Shown here: one piece after another, positions 12,112 through 21,207 of the stretch | Position numbering within the stretch: the stretch's first letter is position 1 | How the letters are laid out: each line of letters starts with the position of its first letter | NCBI GenBank assembly: GCA_020848905.1 | Contig: JADLHG010000009.1 | Span: 234,911-298,910 of the forward strand | DNA: 64,000 nucleotides | Direction: 5' to 3' | Source of the DNA: Deltaproteobacteria bacterium | GTDB taxonomy: Bacteria; Myxococcota_A; Polyangia; GCA-2747355; JADLHG01 | The notes under the pieces: generated by a model | Told to the model about the DNA's origin: nothing | The model's input: the letters and a program-made list of their open reading frames with translations, nothing else | Database searches by the model: none | Translations under genes and position numbers: made by a program

Positions 12112-15100
12112 TTGCCTCGGCTGCGACCTCTCGTGCGACAGGCGCCTCGCGTGCACGTGACGGCGGGAGAGCTCGTCGCCGGCCGCTACCTTCGCCGCGC
12201 CCTCCTCGGAAAAGGGGGGAGCGGCGAGGTCTGGCGCTGCCGGGATCTGGTCCTCGAGCGCGAGGTCGCGCTCAAGCGCATCGACCGCACCGGCCCCGGC
12301 GCGAGCACCGAGGCCGACCAGCTCTTCTACAAGGAGGCGGCAGCGCTCGCCTCGCTCGAGCACGACAACCTCGTGCGCGCGCACGATGTGGGGCTTCTGC
12401 CCGACGGGTCGCGCTACCTCGTGCTGGAGTACGTGGAGGGGATCTCGCTCGGGGCCGTGGGACGCCGCCAGGGGGTTCTGCCGTGGGACCTGCTCGGCGC
12501 GGTGGCCTGCCAGATCCTCGCCGGCCTGGCCCACATGCACGCCCGCGGCATCCTGCACCGCGACCTCAAGCCCGACAACGTGCTGCTGAGCGAAGCGCCC
12601 GGAGGGGGCCTGCGCGTCTCGGTGGTGGACTTCGGCCTCGCCACCCTGCAGGACCCGTCGCTCAACGACTTCCGCATGGACGAGCTCGCCGAGGTGCCGG
12701 AGGGAGCGGGCGTCTTCCTCACGCCCCCCTACGCGGCGCCGGAGCAGATCCAGCGGCACCCGCAGCTCCTCGGACCGGCGACGGACCTGCACGCGCTGGG
12801 CGTGATGCTGCACGAGTACTGCTGCGGCGAGCTCCCCTACCGCGGCGCCACGCTCGAGGACCAGCTCCGGCTGGTGCTGCTCGCCGCGCCGGACCCCTTC
12901 CACCCGACCAACGGCGCGCCGGAGCGGGTCGGGGAGATCGTCGCGCGGCTGCTGGCCAAGCAGCCCTGGCGTCGTTACGAGTTCGCGGCCGAGGTGCGGC
13001 GCGCCTTCGACGGGCTGTGGGACCCTGCCTCCGCGGCGACTGCCTGGCACGAGCTCCGCGCGAGCTGGCCCGAGGGCGAGGTCCGACGCGGCACGGGGCC
13101 CGTGGCGCCGGTCGAGAGCACCGACGGAAGCGACACCACCCTTGAGCTCGCCGCGTCGAGCGCCGCGTCGACGAACAAGGGCCCGCGCGCCGCCGAGCCG
13201 GCTACCGAGCTGGGCCTCGCACCCCCGGCGCTCCTGCCGCTGCAGGTCCCACCGCTGCGTGGCCGCAAGCGCGAGCAGGAGGAGCTCTGGGCCGAGGTGT
13301 GCCGCGTGCTCGCCGGAGAGCGGCGCATGATCCTGCTCTACGGCGAGGCGGGGGTGGGCAAGAGCCGCCTGGCCCACTGGCTCGCCGAGCAGGTTCACGA
13401 GCGGGGCTGCATGGTCACCCTGCGCGCGTCGTTCGGTCGCACGCGCGGCACGATGCAGGGGGTGACGGGCGCGCTCGAACGCTATCTCGGCCTCGGCCCG
13501 ATGGGAGGCCCGGCGATCGAGCAGATGCTCGGCCGAAGGTGGGGCACGGACCCGGCGAGTCGCGAGCTCGCGGGGGACCTGGCCGCGCTCCTTCGCCCGC
13601 TCCCGGCCGGCGCCGCCGCGAAGACCAGCCCGCGTCCGCAGCTCGATCGCCCCGAGGCGCGGGTCCAGGTGCTGCTGCAGGCCATCTCGCGCCTCGTCGA
13701 GGGACGCCCGCTCCTCTTCTGGTTCGACGACCTCGGCCGCGCGAGCCCCGAGGAGCAGACGCTCGTCGAGGAGCTCCTCAGGCGTCCCGAACCCGTGCTC
13801 GTGGTCGCCACCGTGCGGCACGCCGGCCTCCTCGAGGCGCGGCCCCCTGCCCCGCTCGAGTCCTTCGGCCACCGCCCCGACGCGCACTGCGTCCCCGTCG
13901 AGCCGCTCGACCCGTCCGGCCTGCACCACCTGCTCGAGGGCGTGATGCCGCTCGAGGCGGGCGTCGGTCGCGCGCTGCACCTCGCGAGCCGCGGCAACCC
14001 GCTCTTCGCGCTGCAGCAGCTCCGCACCTGGAGCGAGGGGCACCAGCTCGGCTGGGACGCCGCCCATCACTGCTATCGCGTGGACGAGCAGGTCCTCGCC
14101 CGCCCGGCCGCGAGCGCGCGCTCGCTCTGGGCCTCTCGCATCGCCGCGCTCCCCGAGGAGGCGCAGCTCGGGGCGCTCGCCGCCACCACGCTCGGCTCGA
14201 CCTTCGCGCGGGACCTCTTCTACGCGCTCCTCTCCGCGCTCGCCCTCGACGCCGACCGCGTGGTGCTGACGCTCGTGCAGCACCAGCTCCTCGTGCCGGA
14301 CCGCGAGACGCTCGGCTTCTACCACGACCTGCTCGAGGAGCATCTCGTGGACGAGCTGCGCGGGCGCGCCGACGCGCGACGCATCTACCTCGCCGCGGCC
14401 GAAGCGCTCGGAGCGCATCCCCTCGGCCGCACGAACGCGCTCGTGCGGCTGGCGGTGCAGAATCTCCTCGCGGCGGAAGAGCCGCGGCGCGCGGCCGAGA
14501 CGCTGATGGCCTTCCTCCCCGAGGAGTGGCGCACGCGTCGCGACCCGCTGCAGGTGATGGAGAGCCTACGCCTCCTCGAGGGTCAGCTCGACCCGGAGTT
14601 CGAGGCCGACTGGTGGCGCTGGAAGGCCGAGGCCGAGATCATCCGTTCCCGCGACACCGAGGCCGAGGTAGCGGCCCGCGCGGCGCTCGCCGCCTACGAG
14701 CGTCGCGGAGATCAGCCGGGCGCGGCCACGGCACTCCGCCTGCTCGGCGAGGTGGCGAACGCGCGCTGCGACTACGTCGAGGCCGAACGCGCCATCGGCC
14801 AGGCGCTGGAGGCCTGCCGCGCGCTCGAAGACTACGAGGGGCAGATCCGCGCGCTGCTCTGTCTCACGCGCGTCTATTACTCCCAGAGCCGTCTCGCCGA
14901 GGCCGAGAGCGTGACGCAGGAGGCGCTGGCGATCGTGGACGGCATGGGGGGGCTCGTGCTCCCGGAGCCGTGGCTCTTCATGGGCTTTATCAAGATGGCC
15001 GAGGCGCGCTACGCCGACGCGCGCGTGTGGCAGGAGCGCGCCATCGAGGCCTTCCGCGCCCAGGGCGAGGAGTTCGGCGAGGGGGAGTCGCTCTTTCTGC

Positions 15101-15648
15101 GCGGCTGGGTAGCGCTGCAGCAGGAGGACCTGGCCGAGGCGGATCGCTGCCACCCCGAGGCGCTCCGGCACTTCCGTCGGGTGGACGAGTGGTGGTGGAT
15201 GAACGTCTGCCTGCTCCTCGAAGGCTGGGTCCACTGCCATCGAGGCGCAGCCGAGCCGGCGCTGGCGCTCGGAGAACAGGTCCATCGCTCGTTCGTGGAG
15301 GGCAACCTGGCCCACGAGACGGGGCAGGCGCTGCTGCTCATCGCCGGGGCCCACCAGATCGCCGGGCGCGAGCGGGAGGCCGAGACGGCACTCGACGCGC
15401 TGGCGGCGCTCGAGCGCCCCGAGCCGATGGTCATGCAGCCCTATCACCTCTTGCGCGCCGACCATGCGCGGCGCACGGGCCGGAGCCACGATGCCGAACG
15501 CGCGGTCGAAGCGGCGCTAGAGAGCCACCGTGCGCTCGGCCTCACCTCGTTCGCCGTACCGTGGGCCCTGCGCCGGGCCGTGACCCACCTTTGGCCCGAG
15601 GAGCTCGCGACCGAGCTCCGGAGCTGGCTCGCTTCGCTGAAGGCCTGA
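12112..15648 (+). CDS. Ser/Thr protein kinase fused to AAA-type ATPase and TPR region
   Basis: The kinase domain (about 25-300) has glycine loop LGKGGSGEVW, catalytic Lys in VALKRI, HRDLKPDN, DFG and an APE-like AAPEQ, so it appears active. A second module begins near residue 383 (LRGRKREQEEL), with Walker A YGEAGVGKS (about 408-416) and Walker B LLFWFDDL. The last 400 residues are helical TPR-like repeats. The family matches large myxobacterial and cyanobacterial signalling kinases with AAA_16 and TPR domains. The longest start is a TTG at 12112; GTGs at 12151 and 12157 sit closer to the kinase domain and one may be the real start. It could supply the phosphothreonine read by FHA proteins, which is inference. 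Its stop abuts the convergent gene's stop with no gap. Confidence 0.9.
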   Translation: MPRLRPLVRQAPRVHVTAGELVAGRYLRRALLGKGGSGEVWRCRDLVLEREVALKRIDRTGPGASTEADQLFYKEAAALASLEHDNLVRAHDVGLLPDGSRYLVLEYVEGISLGAVGRRQGVLPWDLLGAVACQILAGLAHMHARGILHRDLKPDNVLLSEAPGGGLRVSVVDFGLATLQDPSLNDFRMDELAEVPEGAGVFLTPPYAAPEQIQRHPQLLGPATDLHALGVMLHEYCCGELPYRGATLEDQLRLVLLAAPDPFHPTNGAPERVGEIVARLLAKQPWRRYEFAAEVRRAFDGLWDPASAATAWHELRASWPEGEVRRGTGPVAPVESTDGSDTTLELAASSAASTNKGPRAAEPATELGLAPPALLPLQVPPLRGRKREQEELWAEVCRVLAGERRMILLYGEAGVGKSRLAHWLAEQVHERGCMVTLRASFGRTRGTMQGVTGALERYLGLGPMGGPAIEQMLGRRWGTDPASRELAGDLAALLRPLPAGAAAKTSPRPQLDRPEARVQVLLQAISRLVEGRPLLFWFDDLGRASPEEQTLVEELLRRPEPVLVVATVRHAGLLEARPPAPLESFGHRPDAHCVPVEPLDPSGLHHLLEGVMPLEAGVGRALHLASRGNPLFALQQLRTWSEGHQLGWDAAHHCYRVDEQVLARPAASARSLWASRIAALPEEAQLGALAATTLGSTFARDLFYALLSALALDADRVVLTLVQHQLLVPDRETLGFYHDLLEEHLVDELRGRADARRIYLAAAEALGAHPLGRTNALVRLAVQNLLAAEEPRRAAETLMAFLPEEWRTRRDPLQVMESLRLLEGQLDPEFEADWWRWKAEAEIIRSRDTEAEVAARAALAAYERRGDQPGAATALRLLGEVANARCDYVEAERAIGQALEACRALEDYEGQIRALLCLTRVYYSQSRLAEAESVTQEALAIVDGMGGLVLPEPWLFMGFIKMAEARYADARVWQERAIEAFRAQGEEFGEGESLFLRGWVALQQEDLAEADRCHPEALRHFRRVDEWWWMNVCLLLEGWVHCHRGAAEPALALGEQVHRSFVEGNLAHETGQALLLIAGAHQIAGREREAETALDALAALERPEPMVMQPYHLLRADHARRTGRSHDAERAVEAALESHRALGLTSFAVPWALRRAVTHLWPEELATELRSWLASLKA

Positions 15649-16671
15649 TCAGTCGACCGACGAGGCCGCGTGCACGCGGTGCCTGAGCGCCCGTCGCACC
15701 ACGTCGGAGAAGATCGCGTCGCCCACCGCGTCGGCCCGGGCTTCCGGGTGGAACTGGTACCCGCGGACCTGGCCGCTCAAGGTCTCGACCGCCTCGATGA
15801 TGCCGTCCGGCGCTCGCGCCGCCACGCGCAGCCCCTTGCCGAGCCGCTCCACGGCCTGATGGTGCCGGCTGACGCAGAGGACGCGCCCCACCCCGGTGAG
15901 CTCCCCGAGCCGCGTGTCCGGGTCGAAGGTCACCGCGTGCTCCACCTGCGCGCCTCGACCGCGATGCGGGGTCGTCGTCGCTCCGTCGAGGATCAGGTCC
16001 TGAAAGAGCGTGCCACCGAAGGTCACGTTCAGTAGTTGCTGGCCGCGGCAGATCCCGTCGATGCCGAGCCCGCGGGCCAGCGCGCGCCGGATCACCTTCT
16101 GCTCGTAGCGATCGCGCGCGTCGAGAAGCTGCTCGGCGTGCGTCACCGGCCGCCGGTAGAGCTTCGGGTGCACGTCGTCGCCCCCCGCGAGAACGAGATG
16201 GTCGAGCGGCGTGAGGAGACGGTCGATCTGGCTGCGCGCCGCGCCCGGAGGGAGGAAGACCGGTTGCCCGCCAGCGCGCGTGACGGCCGCCGCGATGGCT
16301 CGCGCTCCGGCCTTGTCGGCCTTGCCCCCGACGAGCGTGCGGAGCTCGTTGAGCTGGATGCCCACCAGCGGGCGCCCCTCCTGCTTCGCGAGCGCGAGCA
16401 CCCCTTCCGGCTGCGCCCCCGCGAGGCCCTGCCCCCACGCCGCGAGCGCGCCTTCGGCACCCGGGTAGATCCGCCGACGCTCGAGGCCGGCCACGTACGA
16501 GCGGACCGCCGCCCGCGCCGAGGGGCCCATGAGCAGCATCGGGCCGAGGCCCGGAATTTCGACGACCTGAGGCTGGTGCCGGGACCGGGCGTTGGCCGAC
16601 GGCGCCGCGAGCAGGAGCCCGAGCGCCACGGCCAGCGCGAGAGGGCGGAACAGATGGGGTCTCAACCTCAT
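15649..16671 (-). CDS. Exported gamma-glutamyl-gamma-aminobutyrate hydrolase-like (peptidase C26) protein
   Basis: This 340-residue protein begins with a cleavable-looking signal (LALAVALGLLLAAPSANA). It continues as a class-I glutamine amidotransferase-like fold of the C26 family. The nucleophile elbow is GICRGQQLLNVTFGG, the catalytic His is in GYQFHPEA, and GGDDVHPKLY is a typical substrate-loop motif. PuuD and related enzymes hydrolyse gamma-glutamyl amides in the cytoplasm. A predicted exported version would instead act on gamma-glutamyl peptides or cell-wall fragments, which is inference. It is convergent with the kinase gene: the two stop codons form TGATCA. Confidence 0.85.
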   Translation of the reverse strand: MRLRPHLFRPLALAVALGLLLAAPSANARSRHQPQVVEIPGLGPMLLMGPSARAAVRSYVAGLERRRIYPGAEGALAAWGQGLAGAQPEGVLALAKQEGRPLVGIQLNELRTLVGGKADKAGARAIAAAVTRAGGQPVFLPPGAARSQIDRLLTPLDHLVLAGGDDVHPKLYRRPVTHAEQLLDARDRYEQKVIRRALARGLGIDGICRGQQLLNVTFGGTLFQDLILDGATTTPHRGRGAQVEHAVTFDPDTRLGELTGVGRVLCVSRHHQAVERLGKGLRVAARAPDGIIEAVETLSGQVRGYQFHPEARADAVGDAIFSDVVRRALRHRVHAASSVD

Positions 16672-16828
16672 GCGCTGGTTGTAAGGCAGGAAGCAGGCCA
16701 GCGGTTAGGGGGATGGGGTGCCGTGCGGCCGGGGGGTTCCGGTGGTGCTGTGTACCGGGGGACTGGCTCCTCCAGCCTCCGGACGGCCGAGTACCGGAGA
16801 GGGGGCCCTGGGAGGGAGACGGGAGGTG

Positions 16829-16910
16829 GGCTGGCGACGGGGGGTGGGCGAGAGCGCGGGCGTCCGTGGGCGCACGCCGGCGGCGGGGTGGATCGGTGCG
16901 GCGGGGAGGG
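16829..16910 (+). repeat. RAYT-flanking GC-rich repeat, copy A (inverted relative to B and C)
   Basis: The core at 16846-16886 matches the reverse complement of the cores at 17849-17889 and 17933-17973 at 38 of 41 positions. The left flank (16829-16845) matches the spacer next to copy B and the right flank (16887-16910) matches the spacer next to copy C. The copies therefore come from an 84-base tandem unit and lie in inverted orientation on the two sides of the transposase. Confidence 0.8.
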
Positions 16911-16978
16911 GGGCTTGGTTGTTGTGCTTGTCTTGGAGGTACGAGGACCTGTCCTCTTTGTTCGTGCAAGAAGATCAC

Positions 16979-17007
16979 TTGACGTCAGGCCAGCGCTTTG
17001 CTACTAT
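16979..17007 (+). promoter_or_regulatory. Predicted sigma-70 promoter of the RAYT gene
   Basis: TTGACG at 16979-16984 and TACTAT at 17002-17007 are separated by 17 bases, which is near-consensus spacing. Transcription would start near 17014, only about 5 bases before the ATG at 17019. No Shine-Dalgarno sequence precedes that ATG, so the message may be leaderless. Confidence 0.55.
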
Positions 17008-17018
17008 TAGCCTTATTC

Positions 17019-17762
17019 ATGCTGGTACGCAAACGCAAATCCTCCCCAGGAGATGACCGAACTTCGGGCACACGTATGCTGGGGGGGTCTGCGAAACAGC
17101 TCCCGTTGCCTATGCGGGAGGCGACGGGATGGGGCGGGAAGCGCGAGGGTGCGGGGCGCAAGAAGCAGCCGGGGAGCGGACTGCCGCATCGGGCTCGACC
17201 GCTCCTCGCCAGCCGGTTTCCGGTGCACGTCACGATGAAGGTGGTGGAGGGGCTACCGAACCTGCGGAGCAAGACGCAGCTCCGCGCGATCGAAAACGCC
17301 TTCGTGCAGTCGGCGGGGCGGTTCGGGATGAACCTCGCCCACTACTCGATCCAGAAGAACCACCTGCACCTCGTGACGGAGGCCAAGGACCGGGGCGTGC
17401 TGATGAAGGGGCTGCGCGCGCTGGCCATCCGCCTCGCGCACGCGCTGAACCGCACGGTGGGCCGCAAGGGGCGCGTCTTTCGGGACCGCTACCATCAGCA
17501 CATCCTGAAGACGCCGAGTGAGGTGAAGGCGGCGTTGGCTTACGTCCTTCAGAATTCGCGAAAGCACGGCGTCGCGCGAGGCAAGTGGGTCCCGAGGCGC
17601 GACCTGGATGCGTGCAGCTCGGGGCGGTTCTTCGACGGGTGGAAGGACCTCACGCCCGTGCCCCCCGACGGAGACCCACCCGTGCTCGAGCCACGGACCT
17701 GGTTGCTCAAGACCGGCTGGAAGCTGCGGGGGCTCATATCAACGAGTGCGGTGCCCGGATAG
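17019..17762 (+). CDS. REP-associated tyrosine transposase (RAYT, Y1/IS200-like)
   Basis: This 247-residue protein has the Y1 transposase core: a His-hydrophobic-His metal site in KNHLHLV (about 114-118) and a catalytic Tyr in AALAYVLQNSRKH (about Tyr175). GRVFRDRYHQH lies between them and is typical of RAYTs. A basic Gly-rich N-terminus (GWGGKREGAGRKK) is also common in this group. RAYTs nick and join single-stranded DNA at REP-type repeats and are usually single-copy domesticated genes and not free IS elements. Inverted GC-rich repeats lie on both sides (16829-16910; 17849-17973), as expected for a RAYT with its targets. The ATG at 17019 is chosen because it lies just after a good promoter; ATGs at 17076 and 17112 are alternatives. 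Confidence 0.9.
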   Translation: MLVRKRKSSPGDDRTSGTRMLGGSAKQLPLPMREATGWGGKREGAGRKKQPGSGLPHRARPLLASRFPVHVTMKVVEGLPNLRSKTQLRAIENAFVQSAGRFGMNLAHYSIQKNHLHLVTEAKDRGVLMKGLRALAIRLAHALNRTVGRKGRVFRDRYHQHILKTPSEVKAALAYVLQNSRKHGVARGKWVPRRDLDACSSGRFFDGWKDLTPVPPDGDPPVLEPRTWLLKTGWKLRGLISTSAVPG

Positions 17763-17848
17763 CAGAACCAGCCTCGATGGCAAACCAGTCGCCTGCCCTC
17801 CGAGACAAGTCCCACACGAAACGAACTCTCCCAACGCAACGACGCCCA

Positions 17849-17889
17849 CGACCGCCCGCGTGCGCCCACGGCCGCCCGCGCTCTCGCCC
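17849..17889 (-). repeat. RAYT-flanking repeat, copy B
   Basis: This 41-base unit is identical to copy C except for one base. Read on the minus strand it contains two 16-mers, CGCGGGCGGCCGTGGG and CGCGGGCGGTCGTGGG, separated by CGCA. A spacer of about 43 bases containing CTGGCGACGGGGGG separates B from C. Confidence 0.85.
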
Positions 17890-17932
17890 ACCCCCCGTCG
17901 CCAGCCATCCTCCCCGACGCACCGATCCACCA

Positions 17933-17973
17933 CGACCGCCCGCGTGCGCCCACGGCCGCCCGCGTTCTCGCCC
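17933..17973 (-). repeat. RAYT-flanking repeat, copy C
   Basis: Second downstream copy, in direct orientation to B and inverted relative to A. It ends about 24 bases before the stop of the convergent lipoprotein gene at 17997, so the repeat pair fills the gap between the two genes. Confidence 0.85.
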
Positions 17974-17996
17974 GCCTCCCGCGCTCTTCCACCCTC

Positions 17997-20900
17997 CTAC
18001 CGCCCGCTCCCCGCCCGGTCCACGCCGAAGCCGTAGGCGTTCGGGACCGAGAGGGTGATCTCGCGCCCCGTGGGCGTGCCGTCGGGCAGGTAGGTCGTCT
18101 CCATCAACGGGTGACGCCAGGTGACGCCGTCCCCGACGAGCTCGGGCGAGAAGAACGCGGGCCGCTGATAGGCGTCGGCGCCCGCCGCGTCCACGAAGAT
18201 CCCCGTGGTGCGGAGCGCGTGACGCGGGCTCGTCGACTCCACGTTCTTGAGCAGCGCGGTGGCCATGCCGAAGCCGAGGTAGTTCGTGCTCTGGTAGTCG
18301 TCGGCCCCTCCTCCGTTCACCAGCACGCCGAGGGACTGATTCGACCCGGTGCCGAAACACTGCCACGCGCCGCGATAGGTATCCTTGCCTCCGGCGTCGG
18401 TGTGCCAGCCGATCGACAGGTCGTGCGCGAAGCCGTGCGACAGCCCGATCAGCGGCAGCTCCGTGCCGTACGCGTCGTCTCCGGCCGCGTCGTGAAAGAT
18501 GCCGAGGCCGAAATGCACGGCGGAGCCGGCGGTGTAGATGCGCCCGTCGTAGCGGTCGTTGCCGGCCTCGTCGAGGAGCGCCCCCACGCCGAACCAGTAG
18601 CCCGTCCCCTGGCAGAACGAGCCGCAGCGATAGACGTCGTCGCCCGCAAGGTCGAAGAGGACCCCCGCGCCCCCCGAGCTGTGCACGCCGTTCTCGAGCC
18701 CGTCGATGGGATAGTCCGCGCGCCGTCCCCAGGCCGCGCCCTGGTTGTTGCCGTGGCCGTAGATCGGGTCGTCTCCGGGGAGGCGCTTCTTCTCCTCCAC
18801 GTAGAGGTCCCCGGTCTGCGCGACGTAGCGGTCGTTCCCGCCGAGGTCGGCGAGCAGGCCGACTCCCTTGACGTAGGCCGCGCCCTGCATGGCCGAATAC
18901 CCCTCGTAGCGGTCGTTCCCGCCGCCGTCGAGCAGAAGCCCCACGCCGAAGTGCCCCGAGCCTTGCGAGCCCGCCTCGGCCCGATAGGTGTCGTCGCCCC
19001 CCTGGTCGAAGAGCACCCCCACGCCGAGGATCCCCGCCCCTTGCGAGAAGCGCAGGCTCTCGTAGGTGTCGGCTCCCTCCCCGAGATCGAAGAGCATCCC
19101 CACGCCCAGGTTGCCGTACCCCTGCCGCCCCTGCTCAGAGAGCGAGACGGGGATCTGCGCGTGCTGCAGCCGCCCGTCCTCGTCGGAGACGAGGCGCCCC
19201 TTCGCGTCCTTCGGGTCGGGGCGCTTCGGATAGCCGTAGCTGTCCTTGCCGCCGAGGTCGAGCGCGAGCGCGACGGGGTTTGTGCTGCTGCGGGTCGCGC
19301 CCACGGGGAGTTCGTAGGTGTCGTCGCCGCCCGCGTCCACGAGGAGCAGGAGGTCTCCGCGATAGGCCTCGTCGTCGCCCTTGTAGCTCGTCGCATGCCC
19401 ATCGGAGATCACGATGCGACCGAAGGGTGTGCTCTGGTTGAAGGCGAAGGTCCGCTCCGGCCCTACGGGCGTCAGTCTGGCCCCCTCGACCGCGCGCGCC
19501 ACCGTCGCGGCCGCCTGGAGCAGCAGGCCGTAGCCCAGCTGGCGGAGCAAGAAGCTCGCGTCCGGCTCCTTGCTCAGATCGACCGCCGCGCCGGAGAGGC
19601 TGCCGCTCTTCTTGCGGTAGAAGAGCGCCATCGTGTTACGGAAGAAGCGCTGCGTGAGCGCGTCGGAGTGGCCGATATACGAGATGGCGCGCTCGCGCAG
19701 CTTCACCGCCTCGGCGAGCGCAGCCACGATCGGGGCGAGCTGCTCCTTCAGCTCGACAGGGAGATCCTTCGCGTCCTCGGTCACGCGGTCGAGCGCGGCC
19801 CGCCTCTCGGCGTCGGTGTGCACGCGATAGAGGGCGGTCACGGCGGCCTCGAAGCTCGCCGGCGGCGCGAGCGGCGCGGCGACGACGTGCCGCTCGTCCC
19901 AGAGGCGTCCGGCCACGGCCAGCGCATCGGAGACGGGGGTCGCGCTCCCTTTGAGCGAGGCCAGCTCGCGGCGCAGCGCTGCGACGAAGAGGGGGATCCC
20001 CATCGGCGCGTAGTAGAGCTGATTGTAGGTCGTGAGGCGCAGGGCGTCGTTCGCGAGGCCGTCTCCGTAGAGTCGGGTGAGCTCGCCGAAGCGGTGGCCG
20101 AGGTCGCAGCGGTCGCGCTTCACCGCCGAGAAACCGGCCGCGAGGGCCGCCTCCAGGTCCGCGTCGGCGAGACGCGCGAGGCACGCGCAGGCCGCGGGGA
20201 GGCACACCGCGCCGCTCCGCGAGGCCACACTCCCGCAGAAGGCCCCCGCGCCGCAGTCGGCGTCCGTGGCGCAGCCGCGCGTGCAGAAGCGGGCCGCGAG
20301 CGCGTTGTCGGCGGAGACGCAGGTGCCTCCCGGCAGCACCGCGCTGCAGTCCCCGCTCGCGCAGGAGGCGCCGACGCCGAGCGCGTTGCGCGCCTTGCCG
20401 CAGCTCGCTGAGCTCGTGTCCACGAGGCGGCGGCAGGTGCGCACCCCCTTGTCGTCGGAGGCGCAGTACTTGAAGCCCGTCGGGCAATCTCCGGCGCTCT
20501 CGCAGCGCCGGCTGCAATAGCTCGAGGTCCCCTCCGTCACGCACTCCGCGTCGGGGGCACGGCAGGGCCCGGCCGTCCCGGGTTTGCACGCGAGCCCGGT
20601 CACGTCGCAGCTCCCCCAGAGCGGATGGCACTGCGAGGCGTAGGGGCCCGTCACGCCGTCGGCGGGGCGGCACTCGAAGCCGTCGGGACACGGGCTCCCG
20701 TCGGAGCAGGCCCGCGCGCAGAAGGGTCGGTCGGCCTTGTCCTTGAGACACAGGTCGCGCTCGTCGCCGCAGTCCTCGTCCCGCTCGCAAAAGGCCGGCT
20801 CGCAGAGCGCGCGACCGCGGCGCACGCACTTCTTCTGCGCGGCGCTGCAGTACTCGTCGGGCAGGCACGCGCTGCCGAAGCACGAGGGCGCGGCGTCGGT

Positions 20901-21059
20901 CGCGTCGGGGCGCCCGACGTCGGGACGAAGGTCGGGCCTCCCCGCATCCGTCGGCTGGTAGGTGCTGCCGCTACAACCGAGGAGAAAAATCGTCACCAGG
21001 CCCGCGCCGGCCCGCGCGCCGCGAGCAACGCCCGCCCGGGCCCCGGCCCGAGGCCGCAT
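17997..21059 (-). CDS. Secreted lipoprotein with Cys-rich head and GGDD-Tyr repeat domain
   Basis: The chosen ATG at 21059 gives a 1020-residue protein with lipobox IFLLGC, then an Asp/Pro-rich linker. A Cys-rich segment of about 200 residues has paired patterns such as CERDEDCG and CPDGFEC. A helical middle region follows. The second half is built from about eleven units of roughly 22-45 residues sharing G(V/L)G-x-LFD-x-GG-(D/N)D-x-Y. These resemble Ca-binding RTX or beta-solenoid repeats but lack the nonapeptide GGxGxDxLx. A surface-anchored beta-helix is likely. Function is unknown. It is divergent from the gene at 21208, with a 148-base spacer. Confidence 0.8.
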   Translation of the reverse strand: MRPRAGARAGVARGARAGAGLVTIFLLGCSGSTYQPTDAGRPDLRPDVGRPDATDAAPSCFGSACLPDEYCSAAQKKCVRRGRALCEPAFCERDEDCGDERDLCLKDKADRPFCARACSDGSPCPDGFECRPADGVTGPYASQCHPLWGSCDVTGLACKPGTAGPCRAPDAECVTEGTSSYCSRRCESAGDCPTGFKYCASDDKGVRTCRRLVDTSSASCGKARNALGVGASCASGDCSAVLPGGTCVSADNALAARFCTRGCATDADCGAGAFCGSVASRSGAVCLPAACACLARLADADLEAALAAGFSAVKRDRCDLGHRFGELTRLYGDGLANDALRLTTYNQLYYAPMGIPLFVAALRRELASLKGSATPVSDALAVAGRLWDERHVVAAPLAPPASFEAAVTALYRVHTDAERRAALDRVTEDAKDLPVELKEQLAPIVAALAEAVKLRERAISYIGHSDALTQRFFRNTMALFYRKKSGSLSGAAVDLSKEPDASFLLRQLGYGLLLQAAATVARAVEGARLTPVGPERTFAFNQSTPFGRIVISDGHATSYKGDDEAYRGDLLLLVDAGGDDTYELPVGATRSSTNPVALALDLGGKDSYGYPKRPDPKDAKGRLVSDEDGRLQHAQIPVSLSEQGRQGYGNLGVGMLFDLGEGADTYESLRFSQGAGILGVGVLFDQGGDDTYRAEAGSQGSGHFGVGLLLDGGGNDRYEGYSAMQGAAYVKGVGLLADLGGNDRYVAQTGDLYVEEKKRLPGDDPIYGHGNNQGAAWGRRADYPIDGLENGVHSSGGAGVLFDLAGDDVYRCGSFCQGTGYWFGVGALLDEAGNDRYDGRIYTAGSAVHFGLGIFHDAAGDDAYGTELPLIGLSHGFAHDLSIGWHTDAGGKDTYRGAWQCFGTGSNQSLGVLVNGGGADDYQSTNYLGFGMATALLKNVESTSPRHALRTTGIFVDAAGADAYQRPAFFSPELVGDGVTWRHPLMETTYLPDGTPTGREITLSVPNAYGFGVDRAGSGR

Positions 21060-21207
21060 CCTGACGTCCAAGGGAGGTGTTCCGGCTTCGCCATGCATGC
21101 GCGGCAGTGTACCCGGTCGTGGGGGGTGGCCGCATCCGTGGGCCGGACCGTCACCCGGCGTGTCAGGAAACGGCCCGCTCGAACGTCTGGAGTGTGGAGG
21201 GGGTGCC

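Larger units (their letters stand above)
16672..17018. other. Intergenic region holding repeat copy A and a promoter
   Basis: No gene is supported here. Open frames across it are by-products of very G-rich sequence. It holds the first copy of the RAYT-associated repeat (16829-16910) and a good -35/-10 pair (16979-17007) reading toward the transposase. Confidence 0.6.

Noticed and set aside
13299..15686. Plus-strand 795-codon frame within the kinase gene
   Set aside because: Same strand, other frame; Arg/Ala-rich with no domain. The kinase/AAA/TPR frame is the real one.
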